From assembly GCF_009177065.1 (NCBI RefSeq), contig NZ_WEZF01000002.1, positions 248,001-312,000 of the forward strand: a stretch of 64,000 nt of DNA, written 5' to 3'. Below are positions 42,031 through 50,001 of this stretch, piece after piece (the first letter of the stretch is position 1; each line of letters begins with the position of its first letter). The notes beneath the pieces are model-generated. The model saw nothing but the letters and a program-made list of their open reading frames with translations. It was not told the DNA's origin and searched no databases. Both the position numbers and the translations under genes were made by a program. Source of the stretch: Tautonia marina. GTDB taxonomy: Bacteria; Planctomycetota; Planctomycetia; Isosphaerales; Isosphaeraceae.

Positions 42031-42420
42031 ACGAAACGAACCCATCGCACCCCCGACACGCTGACCAAACGAACCCATCGCAACCTGCCAATTCCCCGAA
42101 CGAAGCCAGGACCATCGACACAAACCCTTATCATTGCAGCACAAACACCAACCGCGATCCTTGCGGGGGGGGGGCGCACCCAGAGCGCACCTCAGGCGCA
42201 CCCTGCAGCGCACCCGATCCGGCGACGATGCCCCCGGGCCTCCGACGAGAGGCCCCGATCGTCCTCGAAACCCCATCCTCAGAACACGATCCTTCCTGGC
42301 ACAGATCGGCCTGACGAAACAAAGCCATTGCGCCGCCCCTCACCGGCGTCATTCTCTATCGCGTTGCCGAAACGAAGCCATTTCCCTCAACGCACGCAAT
42401 CCACGGAACGAAGCCAACCG
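42031..42420. repeat. Degenerate AACGAAnCCATnnC repeat cluster
   Basis: Six related units: ACGAAACGAACCCATCGCA (42031-42049), ACCAAACGAACCCATCGCAA (42064-42083), CCGAACGAAGCCAGGA (42097-42112), TGACGAAACAAAGCCATTGC (42313-42332), CCGAAACGAAGCCATTTCC (42368-42386) and CGGAACGAAGCCAACCG (42404-42420). They are irregularly spaced, unlike a CRISPR array. Confidence 0.7.
42174..42214. repeat. Four phased GCGCACC direct repeats after a G10 tract
   Basis: GCGCACC at 42174-42180, 42185-42191, 42196-42202 and 42208-42214, with start-to-start steps of 11, 11 and 12 bases, about one helical turn. A run of ten G (42165-42174) abuts the first. Confidence 0.75.
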
Positions 42421-42648
42421 ATTCGACGCAACCCGTGTTCAGACAACACCAAACGCCGCAACGACCCCGCGTTCCGGAAGCGCTCCCGAAGGCGCACCCG
42501 AGGCAATCTCTTGGGCGCTCCCGCCTCCGCATCGATTCAACCCCGAGCGCTATCGATCCGCGTCGTTCCGGACACTCCTTGGCCGCGATGATCGCGTATG
42601 ATTCGCTGCAACAACTCCGATCCCAGGTCCCCAGGCCCCCCGACTCCG

Positions 42649-43311
42649 ATGCCCGACGCCCCAAGAACCCCTCCGATCACCGAGCCGCCGATCCGCCTGG
42701 CCGTCCTGGCCTCGGGAAGCGGATCGACATTACAGAACCTCCTCGACCGGATCGCCGAAGGGCGTCTGATCGCCTCGGTCGTCCAGGTGATCGTCAGCAA
42801 GCCGGGGGTCGGGGCCATCGAGCGGGCCGAGCGGGCCGGCGTGCCCGTGGCGGTCGTCCGCAAGCGCGACCTGACGCCCGAAGCCTACGAAGCCGCCCTG
42901 TTCGGGCCAATCCGCGCGTCGGGGGCCGATCTGGTCGTCCTCGCCGGATTTCTCAGCTTGCTGCCGATTCCGAGCGACTACGAAGGGAAGATCATCAATG
43001 TCCACCCCGCCCTCTTGCCCAGCTTCGGCGGCAAGGGATTCCATGGCGAGGCGGTCCATCGCGCGGCGATCGACCTGGGCGTGAAGGTGTCCGGCTGCAC
43101 CGTTCACTTTGTCGATGAGCATTACGACAACGGCCCGATCATCCTTCAGCGCACCGTTGCCGTGCTCGACGACGACACCCCCGCCACCCTCGCCGCACGT
43201 GTCCAGGCCGCCGAACGCCAGGCCCTGCCCGAAGCCATCGCGCTGTATGCCGAAGGGCGTCTGATGGTCGAGGGCCGCCGCGTCCGCCAACTCGACCCGT
43301 TGCGTGAGTGA
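42649..43311 (+). CDS. purN: Phosphoribosylglycinamide formyltransferase
   Basis: Transfers a formyl group from 10-formyl-THF to GAR in purine synthesis. The 220 residues contain LAVLASGSGSTLQNLLD near the N-terminus (phosphate loop), the active-site INVHPALLPSFGGKGFHG (Asn, His), and GCTVHFVDEHYDNGPII with the catalytic Asp. The ATG at 42649 is the closest to the fold start; another at 42598 would add 17 Pro-rich residues. A 9-bp hairpin overlaps the stop codon. Confidence 0.92.
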   Translation: MPDAPRTPPITEPPIRLAVLASGSGSTLQNLLDRIAEGRLIASVVQVIVSKPGVGAIERAERAGVPVAVVRKRDLTPEAYEAALFGPIRASGADLVVLAGFLSLLPIPSDYEGKIINVHPALLPSFGGKGFHGEAVHRAAIDLGVKVSGCTVHFVDEHYDNGPIILQRTVAVLDDDTPATLAARVQAAERQALPEAIALYAEGRLMVEGRRVRQLDPLRE

Positions 43312-43336
43312 TTCCCGGGTATTTTCGGGGAATCAC
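43308..43336 (+). terminator. Hairpin over the purN stop codon
   Basis: GTGATTCCC (43308-43316) pairs with GGGAATCAC (43328-43336). It starts within the purN stop codon and has no T-run, so it may be a weak terminator or a 3' stabilising stem. Confidence 0.5.
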
Positions 43337-43534
43337 CCCGCAGAATCACTGCGATTTGCTTGACTGTTCGAGCTCGACCCGTTATAGATCAAGATTGCCT
43401 CTGCGACGAAACACGACCTGCCGCGGGGTGGGCGTCGCGGATGCGGGATGGTGCCGGCCTCGGGGTCGAATCGGGCCGGAATCCTCACCAGTCCCCATCA
43501 GAGGTTGATCCGTATCGTCCCGGGGGAGGACGCC

Positions 43535-44062
43535 ATCAGACCGCCGTTTGACCGAACCGAGCGCGAGAAAACTCAGCGCGTGAATGATCAGATTCGCATT
43601 TCGCCGATCCGGGTCGTTGGTGCCGACGGTGCCCAGCTCGGCGTGATCCCGACATCCAAGGCCCTGGAACTGGCCCGAGAGGCCGACATGGACCTGGTCG
43701 AGGTCGCGCCGAATGAGCGTCCGCCGGTCTGCAAGATCATGGACTTCGGCAAGTTCAAATACGAACAGAAAAAGCGAGTCGCCAAACAGAAACAACATCA
43801 GGTCCAGGTCAAGGAAATTCGCGTCCGACCGAAAACCGGAGACGAAGACATCCGGGTCAAGGTCAAGAAGGCGCGTGACTTCCTTGAACACAAGGACAAG
43901 GTGCTGGTCAACGTGCTGTTCCGAGGCCGAGAGATGGCCCATATTGAGGAAGGCCGCCGCGTGCTCGAGGAGGTCATCGCCGCCCTCGACGACGTGGCCA
44001 AGGTCGAAAAGCCTCCCTCGATGGAAGGACGCCGGATGACCGCCATCGTGGCCCCGCGTTGA
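43535..44062 (+). CDS. infC: Translation initiation factor IF-3 (apparent AUC start)
   Basis: Binds the 30S subunit and checks start codon and initiator tRNA. From an ATC at 43535 the protein is 175 residues, the normal length: [20 protein letters not shown] at the N-domain start, then [22 protein letters not shown], the linker [14 protein letters not shown], and the C-domain [27 protein letters not shown] at 43522-43530 sits just before the ATC. No ATG or GTG fits at this point; an ATG at 43455 would add an unrelated leader. Non-AUG starts on infC are known to serve self-regulation. Confidence 0.9.
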   Translation: MRPPFDRTEREKTQRVNDQIRISPIRVVGADGAQLGVIPTSKALELAREADMDLVEVAPNERPPVCKIMDFGKFKYEQKKRVAKQKQHQVQVKEIRVRPKTGDEDIRVKVKKARDFLEHKDKVLVNVLFRGREMAHIEEGRRVLEEVIAALDDVAKVEKPPSMEGRRMTAIVAPR

Positions 44063-44183
44063 TCCTGATGGAGTCCGAGTCCGAGTCCGAATTCGCTCCG
44101 CTCCGCGGGGTTCCCAGGCCACCCTTTGAGTCGGCCTTCGCCCCCGCGGCTTCGACCGTCGGATCTCCCGTTGACCGATCATC

Positions 44184-44230
44184 CCCCCCGAGCCGAACCG
44201 CATTGCCTTCGGCTCGGGGGGTAATTTTTG
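44184..44230 (+). terminator. Strong terminator/attenuator between infC and rpmI
   Basis: A 14-bp stem, CCCCCCGAGCCGAA (44184-44197) with TTCGGCTCGGGGGG (44208-44221), then TAATTTTTG. It lies 180 bases before rpmI, where ribosomal-protein leader control by L20 is known in other bacteria. The rest of the 44063-44410 spacer holds a small GAGTCC repeat and no gene. Confidence 0.85.
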
Positions 44231-44410
44231 CTCCTCGGACTCCGATCGGGATTGGATTCGGAGCGATCTCATGGTACGATTCTCCTCTTCCGGGCTTGCG
44301 TTGCGACCTGACGCAACCTGCGTCCCACCGACATCCCCGAGCGATCACCCCGAGCGCAGGTAGCCCGGCCGCGGCCGGCTCCGACCGGGCACAGACGAGG
44401 CCAGACGACG

Positions 44411-44716
44411 ATGCCTTCGGTGAAGATGAAGACCCACAAGGGGACCAAGAAGCGCTTCAAGGTGACTGCGACCGGCAAGGTCGTTCACAAGCGTTGCGGC
44501 TCCTCCCACTTGAATAGCCACATGAGCGGCAAGCGCATTCGAAGACTGCGCAAGCCGGCCGTCCTGGACAATAAGGCCATGGCCCACAAAATCCGCCGGG
44601 CCTTGCAGCGTCGCGAAGCCGGGCACGGTCGTTTCGCCACGGCCCTCGCCGCCGCGGCCGCCGCCCAGGAACAGCTCGAAACCAACGGGGCCACCGATGC
44701 TCCGGCGGCCGAGTAA
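44411..44716 (+). CDS. rpmI: Ribosomal protein bL35 with C-terminal extension
   Basis: 101 residues; the first 62 are a standard L35 (PSVKMKTHKGTKKRFKVTAT, then HLNSHMSGKRIRRLRKP). The last 35 or so are an Ala/Glu-rich tail (AAAAAAQEQLE) absent from the usual 65-residue protein. It stands between infC and rplT, the conserved order. Confidence 0.95.
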   Translation: MPSVKMKTHKGTKKRFKVTATGKVVHKRCGSSHLNSHMSGKRIRRLRKPAVLDNKAMAHKIRRALQRREAGHGRFATALAAAAAAQEQLETNGATDAPAAE

Positions 44717-44788
44717 CGACCTGATCGACGCCTTGAACTCAAAATTCTTTGTCCCAAGCCCCCTCCCTGATCGTCGAGAACCTGAGCG

Positions 44789-45181
44789 ATGCGCGCGAGG
44801 AAAGGATCGGCCCGCCGACGGGCCAAGAAGCGTTTGTTGAAAGAGGCCAAGGGCTTCGTCGGCGGTCGTCGTCGGCTCTACCGCACGGCCAAGGAAACCT
44901 TGCTTCGCGCCGGGATGTTCGCCTTCCGCGACCGTCGCACCAAGAAGCGGGAATTCCGCCGCCTCTGGATCACCCGCATCAGCGCCGCCGCCGAGATGCG
45001 TGGTCTGCGCTACAGCCGGTTCATCCAGGGCTTGAAGCTGCTCGAGATCGGCCTCGACCGCAAGAGTCTCTCCGAGTTGGCCATTCACGATCCCGAGACC
45101 TTCGATGTCATCGCCGACCGTGTCCGCGCCAAGCTGCAGGAGATCGGCGCGATTCCGGCCACTGCCGCCGCGACCGCCTGA
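44789..45181 (+). CDS. rplT: Ribosomal protein bL20
   Basis: 130 residues, starting [20 protein letters not shown] and containing [25 protein letters not shown] and [18 protein letters not shown], all typical of L20. It binds 23S rRNA early in 50S assembly and in other bacteria represses its own operon. The tail [10 protein letters not shown] is a few residues longer than usual. It ends 105 bases before pheS. Confidence 0.97.
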   Translation: MRARKGSARRRAKKRLLKEAKGFVGGRRRLYRTAKETLLRAGMFAFRDRRTKKREFRRLWITRISAAAEMRGLRYSRFIQGLKLLEIGLDRKSLSELAIHDPETFDVIADRVRAKLQEIGAIPATAAATA

Positions 45182-45286
45182 CGCCTCATCCGGCTCACAG
45201 CCTTTGTGTGACGACAGACCCTCCCCGAGGTGGGCGCCGCCCACTCCCCCCGAGAGCGGGTGGGCGGTTCCCATCCGACCTGATTG

Positions 45287-46285
45287 ATGGACCTTTCCAC
45301 GGCGATCCTCGAGCTCGAATCCCTCGAAGCCTCCGGCCTCGAATCGTTCCGGTCCTCCACCCATCCGGAGGAGGTCGAAGCCGCTCGGATCGAGTACCTC
45401 GGCCTGAAGCAAGGCAAGATCAAGGCCGCCCAGGAGCGGCTTAAGCTGATCGAGCCCTCCGCCCGCAAGCAGTACGGTCAACGGTTCAACGCCGTCAAGA
45501 AGGCGCTCGAAGCCGCCTGGGAATCGGCCAAGGAACGGGTTGAACGTCCCGAAGCCGCGGTCTCTGGCTTCGACGTCACCCGGCCCGGCACGCCTCGGCC
45601 CCGGCTCGGTCATCGACACCCGTTGACCCAGACGGCCGACGAGCTGATCGACCTGTTCGGTCGGCTCGGCTTCGGTGTGGCCCGAGGGCCCGAGGTCGAG
45701 GATGTCTTCCACAACTTCGAGGCGCTGAACATCCCGCCGTCGCACCCGGCTCGCGACCCCGCCGATAACTTCTACCTGAGCGACGGCGCCTTGCTTCGCA
45801 GTCAGACCAGCACGATTCAGATTCGGGTCATGGAGCGTCAGGCCCCTCCCGTTCGGATCGTCGCCATTGGTCGCGTCTATCGCCCCGATGAAGTCGATCC
45901 CACCCACTCGTTCATGTTCCATCAGATCGAGGGGCTGATGATCGATCGTGGGATCACGATGGCCCACCTGAAGAGTACCCTTCGCCTCTTTGCCGAAGGC
46001 TATCTCGGCGAGGACGTCCAGATTCGCTTCCGTCCCTCCTTCTTCCCATTTACCGAGCCCAGCGTCGAGGTCGACATGCTCTGGCATGGTGGCGACCGCT
46101 GGGTTGAAATGGGAGGGGCCGGAATGGTCGACCCGAACGTCCTTCGCGCCGTAGGATATGATCCAGACGAGGTGACCGGCTTCGCCTTCGGACTCGGTGT
46201 CGAGCGCCTCTGCATGCGACGCCACGGAATCGACGACATCCGGCAGTTCACCTTGAATGATGTACGGTTCCTTTCCCAGTTTTGA
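45287..46285 (+). CDS. pheS: Phenylalanyl-tRNA synthetase alpha subunit
   Basis: Catalytic subunit of PheRS, 332 residues. N-terminal coiled-coil (about 1-85), then class II motif 2 region THSFMFHQIEGLMIDRG and motif 3 GFAFGLGVERLCMRRHGI, with the FRPSFFPFTEPSVEVD stretch. The ATG at 45287 is preferred over the in-frame TTG just before it. The partner pheT lies 1.1 kb downstream, separated by two small genes, which is unusual. Confidence 0.96.
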   Translation: MDLSTAILELESLEASGLESFRSSTHPEEVEAARIEYLGLKQGKIKAAQERLKLIEPSARKQYGQRFNAVKKALEAAWESAKERVERPEAAVSGFDVTRPGTPRPRLGHRHPLTQTADELIDLFGRLGFGVARGPEVEDVFHNFEALNIPPSHPARDPADNFYLSDGALLRSQTSTIQIRVMERQAPPVRIVAIGRVYRPDEVDPTHSFMFHQIEGLMIDRGITMAHLKSTLRLFAEGYLGEDVQIRFRPSFFPFTEPSVEVDMLWHGGDRWVEMGGAGMVDPNVLRAVGYDPDEVTGFAFGLGVERLCMRRHGIDDIRQFTLNDVRFLSQF

Positions 46286-46293
46286 CTGAGCGC

Positions 46294-46318
46294 GATCGAG
46301 CGGCATCATCGCTCGATC
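46294..46318. terminator. Hairpin after pheS
   Basis: GATCGAGCG (46294-46302) pairs exactly with CGCTCGATC (46310-46318). There is no T-run, so it may stabilise the 3' end or partly terminate the transcript before the inserted genes. Confidence 0.5.
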
Positions 46319-46427
46319 CTGGTCCCACCACCGATCGACCATCCTCCCGACAGGCTGATCCGGAACGAGCGACCATCCCAACCCCGCCGCTTCGAGCATC
46401 GCCCCTGTCTCACCCGAGGTTTCGACG

Positions 46428-46667
46428 ATGTCCCAAGGCGAAGACCGCGTGATTGTCACCGCCGGCGCGACCGCCGGACTGGCCGCTGCTCACCACCGCG
46501 ACTTCCCCGAGATCCGGGCCGAGGGGGACAACCCCGCCGCCGCTGCCGCTCAACTCGTCAACCACCTGACCCGAGCGCTCGACTCGGCCCTGACGGACTG
46601 GCGTCGCAAGTCCATCGAACTGGCCATCGAAGACGTGAAGTCCTACGCTGATCAGACCAAAGTCTGA
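46428..46667 (+). CDS. Small hypothetical protein, 79 residues
   Basis: Starts MSQGEDRVIVTAGATAGLAA and continues as one helical stretch, AAAAAQLVNHLTRALDSALTDWRRKSIELAIEDV. No signal peptide or membrane segment. I cannot assign a family. Codon use and position between pheS and a Uma2 gene suggest a real gene. Confidence 0.7.
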   Translation: MSQGEDRVIVTAGATAGLAAAHHRDFPEIRAEGDNPAAAAAQLVNHLTRALDSALTDWRRKSIELAIEDVKSYADQTKV

Positions 46668-46697
46668 GCCCCCGGCCCCTTCGGAGTCCCCTCCCCG

Positions 46698-47348
46698 ATG
46701 GCGACCGCGACTCGATCCCCGAACCCGGCAACGCCACCGCCTTCGGAAGCGCTCGACGCTCGACCGGCCCGCGTCCAGTTCACCGTGGACGACTACCACC
46801 GCCTGGCCGAGCTTGGCTTCCTCCACGAGGATTCGCGCATCGAGTTGATTGAAGGGGATCTCATCGCGATAAGCCCGATCGGTCCGAGGCACGCGGATGT
46901 CGTTGACCGACTTGTCGAGATCCTGGTTCCTCTCCTGGTGGGTCGGGCGATTGTCCGCGTTCAGAATCCACTCCGGCTGGATGACCACTCCGAGCCCGAG
47001 CCTGATCTGATGATCGTCAAGCGACGCGAGGGTGGGTACGCGTCGGCCCACCCGCGACCGTCCGATGTCTTGCTCCTGATCGAGGTCATGGATTCCTCGA
47101 GCGATTACGACCGTGGCACCAAGCTCGGGCTTTATGCCCGCTTCGGCGTGACCGAAGTCTGGCTGATCGACCTGATCGAACAACGCATCGCGATGCATCG
47201 GACTCCGAATCACGGAATCTACACCGAACGATTGATCCGAAGCCGGGGACAAACCGTCGCCCCGACTGCCCTGCCCGATGTCGAGCTGGACGTGGACGCC
47301 CTTCTGGGACCTGCCGAGCCGGGTCCGCTTCCGCCTCCCCGCACCTGA
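46698..47348 (+). CDS. Uma2-family (DUF820) restriction-endonuclease-like protein
   Basis: A 216-residue PD-(D/E)XK-fold protein. The active-site pattern is visible: IELIEGDLIAISPIGPRHADVVDRL, PEPDLMIVKRR (the Asp), and LLIEVMDSSSDYDRGTKL (Glu-x-Lys type), then YARFGVTEVWLIDL. Uma2 genes are numerous in planctomycetes and cyanobacteria; their role is unknown. This one lies inside what should be the pheST operon, 29 bases before pheT. Confidence 0.88.
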   Translation: MATATRSPNPATPPPSEALDARPARVQFTVDDYHRLAELGFLHEDSRIELIEGDLIAISPIGPRHADVVDRLVEILVPLLVGRAIVRVQNPLRLDDHSEPEPDLMIVKRREGGYASAHPRPSDVLLLIEVMDSSSDYDRGTKLGLYARFGVTEVWLIDLIEQRIAMHRTPNHGIYTERLIRSRGQTVAPTALPDVELDVDALLGPAEPGPLPPPRT

Positions 47349-47377
47349 ACTCCCGAACGCCGTCGAACCTTACCATC

Positions 47378-49402
47378 ATGATCGTCAGTTGGAACTGGTT
47401 GACCGATTACGTCCGGCTCGACATGCCGGCCGATGACCTGGCCGAACGCCTTGCCCTGACCGGCCTGAACCACGAAGGCACGGCTGAGGTCGGAGGCGAT
47501 CTCGCCATCGACCTGGAAGTCACGAGCAACCGCTCCGATTGCCTCGGGCATCTCGGCGTGGCCCGAGAGATTGCCGCGGTGTTCGGCGGTCGAACCTTTC
47601 GGGAACCGCAGGCGAATCCCCCGGCATCCGGTTCGTCCGTGACCGACCTCACCTCCGTGTCGATCGAGGAGCCGGGCCTTTGCCCACGCTTCACGGCTCG
47701 GATCGTCACCGGAGCGAAGGTCGGCCCGAGCCCCTGGTGGATGAGAAAACGGCTGGAAACGCTGGGCGTCCGCTGCATCAATAACATTGTCGACATCACT
47801 AACTATGTGATGTTCGAATGCGGCCAACCCCTGCATGCGTACGACCTGAAGACCCTGGCCGAACACCGTCTGGTCGTCCGCAAGGCCCGTCGCGGTGAGC
47901 AGCTCGTTGCCATCAACGGAAAGACGTATGAACTGACTCCTGAGATGCTTGTCATTGCCGACGCTCAGCGTCCGGTCGGGCTGGCCGGGGTGATGGGCGG
48001 CCTGGAGACGGAGATCGGGGACCAGACGACCGACATCCTGATCGAGGCGGCCCAGTTCGATGCGCTTTCGGTTCGTCGGACATCCCGAGGGCTCGGTTTG
48101 ATGAGTCCGTCGAGCTACCGGTTTGAGCGAGCGATGGACCCCGAACGAACCGACTGGGCCAGCCGGCGGTGCGCTCAGTTGATTCTGGAACTTGCCGGCG
48201 GCACCCTGCACGAAGGGGTGATCGACCTGGCTTCCGAGCCTGCTCCCGAGCGGCCGGCAATCATGCTGAGGTTTTCACAGATCGAGCGGGTGCTGGGGAT
48301 CGAAATTCCCAGGGTTCGGGTTGAGGCCATTTTTGACTCGCTCGGCCTGGAACGGATCTGGCATGACGAGCACGCGGCCACCTTCCGCCCACCGACCTGG
48401 CGGAGCGATCTGGAACGGGAGATCGACCTGATCGAGGAAGCGGCTCGTGTCTATGGGTATGAGCATATCCCCGAGGATCAACCGGTTCCGCTTGCCGCCT
48501 CCAGCCTCGGTCGTCGCGAGCGGATCGAACGGGCCGTGCGAGACGCCCTGACCGGCCTTGGATTCGACGAGGCGGTCTGCTTTAGTCTCGTGTCCGATGA
48601 ACTCGTCGCGCCGCTCGATCCCCTGCCGGTCGAGCCGCCAATCCGGGCCGAGCACGCCGACTTCCGCAAGAACAGCGCCCTGCGCCAGAGCCTCGTTCCG
48701 AGCCTGCTCGCCGCCCGGTCGTACAACCAGTCGCACGGCAACGCCGACGCCCGGCTGTTCGAGGTGGCCCACGTCTACCTGCCCCGGGTCGAGCGTCCGT
48801 TGCCCGATGAATCGCCTCGGGTGGCGCTGATTGCCGGCTCGGATTTCTTCGCGATCAAGGGGATTGTGGAAGCCCTGCTCGATCGGCTTCATCTGGCGGA
48901 TCAGCTTGTCTGCCGACCGGCCTCCCCCTTCCCGATGGCCGAGGGCCGTTCGGCCGAGTTGCTGCTCGGGGACATGCACCTCGGCTACGCCGGAGAGATT
49001 GACGCCGAGGCCGCGCGCCGATTCGGCCTGAGAGGCCCTTGCGCCGCGGCCGAACTGGGGCTTGATGCCCTGATCGATCGCGCCGACCTGGTGCCGCCCT
49101 ATCACCCGGTCCCGATGTACCCGGGGGTCACGCGAGACCTGTCACTGGTGGTCGAGAAGGCCCTTCCCTGGGCCTCGCTCGCCGAGGTTGCACGCAATGC
49201 CGGGGGCTCGCTTCTGGAATCGGTCGAATTTCTCGACACCTTCGAAGGGGCCGGGATTCCCGAAGGCTGCCATAGTCTTCACTTCGGCCTGACCTTCCGG
49301 AGCGCTGATCGCACCTTGACCGGCGAGGAGGTCGAGGCGTCGATCCGAGAGATCATCGACGCCTGTCGGACTCGATTCAACGCGACCCTCCGGGCCTCCT
49401 GA
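47378..49402 (+). CDS. pheT: Phenylalanyl-tRNA synthetase beta subunit, short form
   Basis: 674 residues instead of about 790. The N-terminus MIVSWNWLTDYV goes through ALTGLNHEG directly to LEVTSNRSDCLGHLGVAREI, so the EMAP-II/OB tRNA-binding insertion of normal PheT is missing. The B3/B4 editing domain (NIVDITNYVMFECGQPLHAYD), B5 and catalytic-like modules follow, and the C-terminal FDX-ACB domain (YPGVTRDLSLVVEKALPWA) is intact. It starts 29 bases after the Uma2 gene. Confidence 0.95.
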   Translation: MIVSWNWLTDYVRLDMPADDLAERLALTGLNHEGTAEVGGDLAIDLEVTSNRSDCLGHLGVAREIAAVFGGRTFREPQANPPASGSSVTDLTSVSIEEPGLCPRFTARIVTGAKVGPSPWWMRKRLETLGVRCINNIVDITNYVMFECGQPLHAYDLKTLAEHRLVVRKARRGEQLVAINGKTYELTPEMLVIADAQRPVGLAGVMGGLETEIGDQTTDILIEAAQFDALSVRRTSRGLGLMSPSSYRFERAMDPERTDWASRRCAQLILELAGGTLHEGVIDLASEPAPERPAIMLRFSQIERVLGIEIPRVRVEAIFDSLGLERIWHDEHAATFRPPTWRSDLEREIDLIEEAARVYGYEHIPEDQPVPLAASSLGRRERIERAVRDALTGLGFDEAVCFSLVSDELVAPLDPLPVEPPIRAEHADFRKNSALRQSLVPSLLAARSYNQSHGNADARLFEVAHVYLPRVERPLPDESPRVALIAGSDFFAIKGIVEALLDRLHLADQLVCRPASPFPMAEGRSAELLLGDMHLGYAGEIDAEAARRFGLRGPCAAAELGLDALIDRADLVPPYHPVPMYPGVTRDLSLVVEKALPWASLAEVARNAGGSLLESVEFLDTFEGAGIPEGCHSLHFGLTFRSADRTLTGEEVEASIREIIDACRTRFNATLRAS

Positions 49403-49457
49403 TCGGAGGCCGGGGGCCGATTCTCAGGGTCCGAGACTTCGGGTCGAGCCCCTCGAA

Positions 49458-49742
49458 TCACGGGGTTTCCGACTCCGGAGCGGGAGCGTCGAGGGGAGGG
49501 GTGATGGCGACGGGCGCCTCCTCGTTGCTGATTTCCTCCTCGACGATTTCCTCCTCAACCACCGGCTCGGAGCCGGCCTCGGCTTCCAGCTCAGACGGGC
49601 TGGCAACCTCTGGAGCGGATTCGCCGAAGTCGATCTCCTCGTCGATCCCGGCTTCTCCCCCACCACCACATCCGCTCAACCCCAGGGCGAGCGAGACGAT
49701 CCATCCTAACGACCACTGCGATCGGAACCATCGGGCTGTCAT
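49458..49742 (-). CDS. Small acidic lipoprotein
   Basis: 94 residues with a lipobox ALGLSGCGGGG at about 20-30 after a short hydrophobic signal, so it is cleaved by LspA and lipid-anchored. The mature part is almost all Glu, Ala, Pro and Ser (for example EPVVEEEIVEEEISNEE) and is likely disordered. No function can be assigned. The ATG at 49742 gives a normal signal length. Confidence 0.75.
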   Translation of the reverse strand: MTARWFRSQWSLGWIVSLALGLSGCGGGGEAGIDEEIDFGESAPEVASPSELEAEAGSEPVVEEEIVEEEISNEEAPVAITPPLDAPAPESETP

Positions 49743-50001
49743 TGAAGCACACCTCTTGTTGCATCGGCTTCCGCGATTGCAGGGCAATCTCCCGTCGAGA
49801 CCGGCCCGTTCTGTCGCCGTTATAGCGATCAGGCCGACCAGGGACTACGGGGCCGTCGGCGATCGACTTGAAAATCGAAGGAACCGGGCCGACGATAGGG
49901 GTTTGATTTTGCGTCCGATGGTCTGATGAACCGGGTGAGTTCCGGCGCCGCGGCTCGCTCGGAGAGTCCTGAGCGATCGCGCAATCACGGGGGGTCTCGA
50001 C

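Larger units (their letters stand above)
41443..42648. other. 1.2 kb repeat-rich, gene-free spacer
   Basis: Open frames exist on both strands but are Pro/Arg/Ser-rich and mirror each other, so I do not call genes. The segment holds degenerate AACGAA-CCAT repeats (42031-42420), a run of ten G at 42165-42174 and four GCGCACC words, all described separately. Confidence 0.6.

Noticed and set aside
42031-42420. CRISPR array
   Set aside because: Repeat units are degenerate and irregularly spaced; no cas genes nearby.
41577-42591. Open frames of about 245 codons on both strands in the 1.2 kb spacer
   Set aside because: Pro/Arg/Thr-rich, overlapping in several frames, and they contain degenerate repeats.
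44345-46459. Minus-strand frame of 704 codons opposite rpmI, rplT and pheS
   Set aside because: Covers three conserved plus-strand genes and shows only codon-mirror composition.
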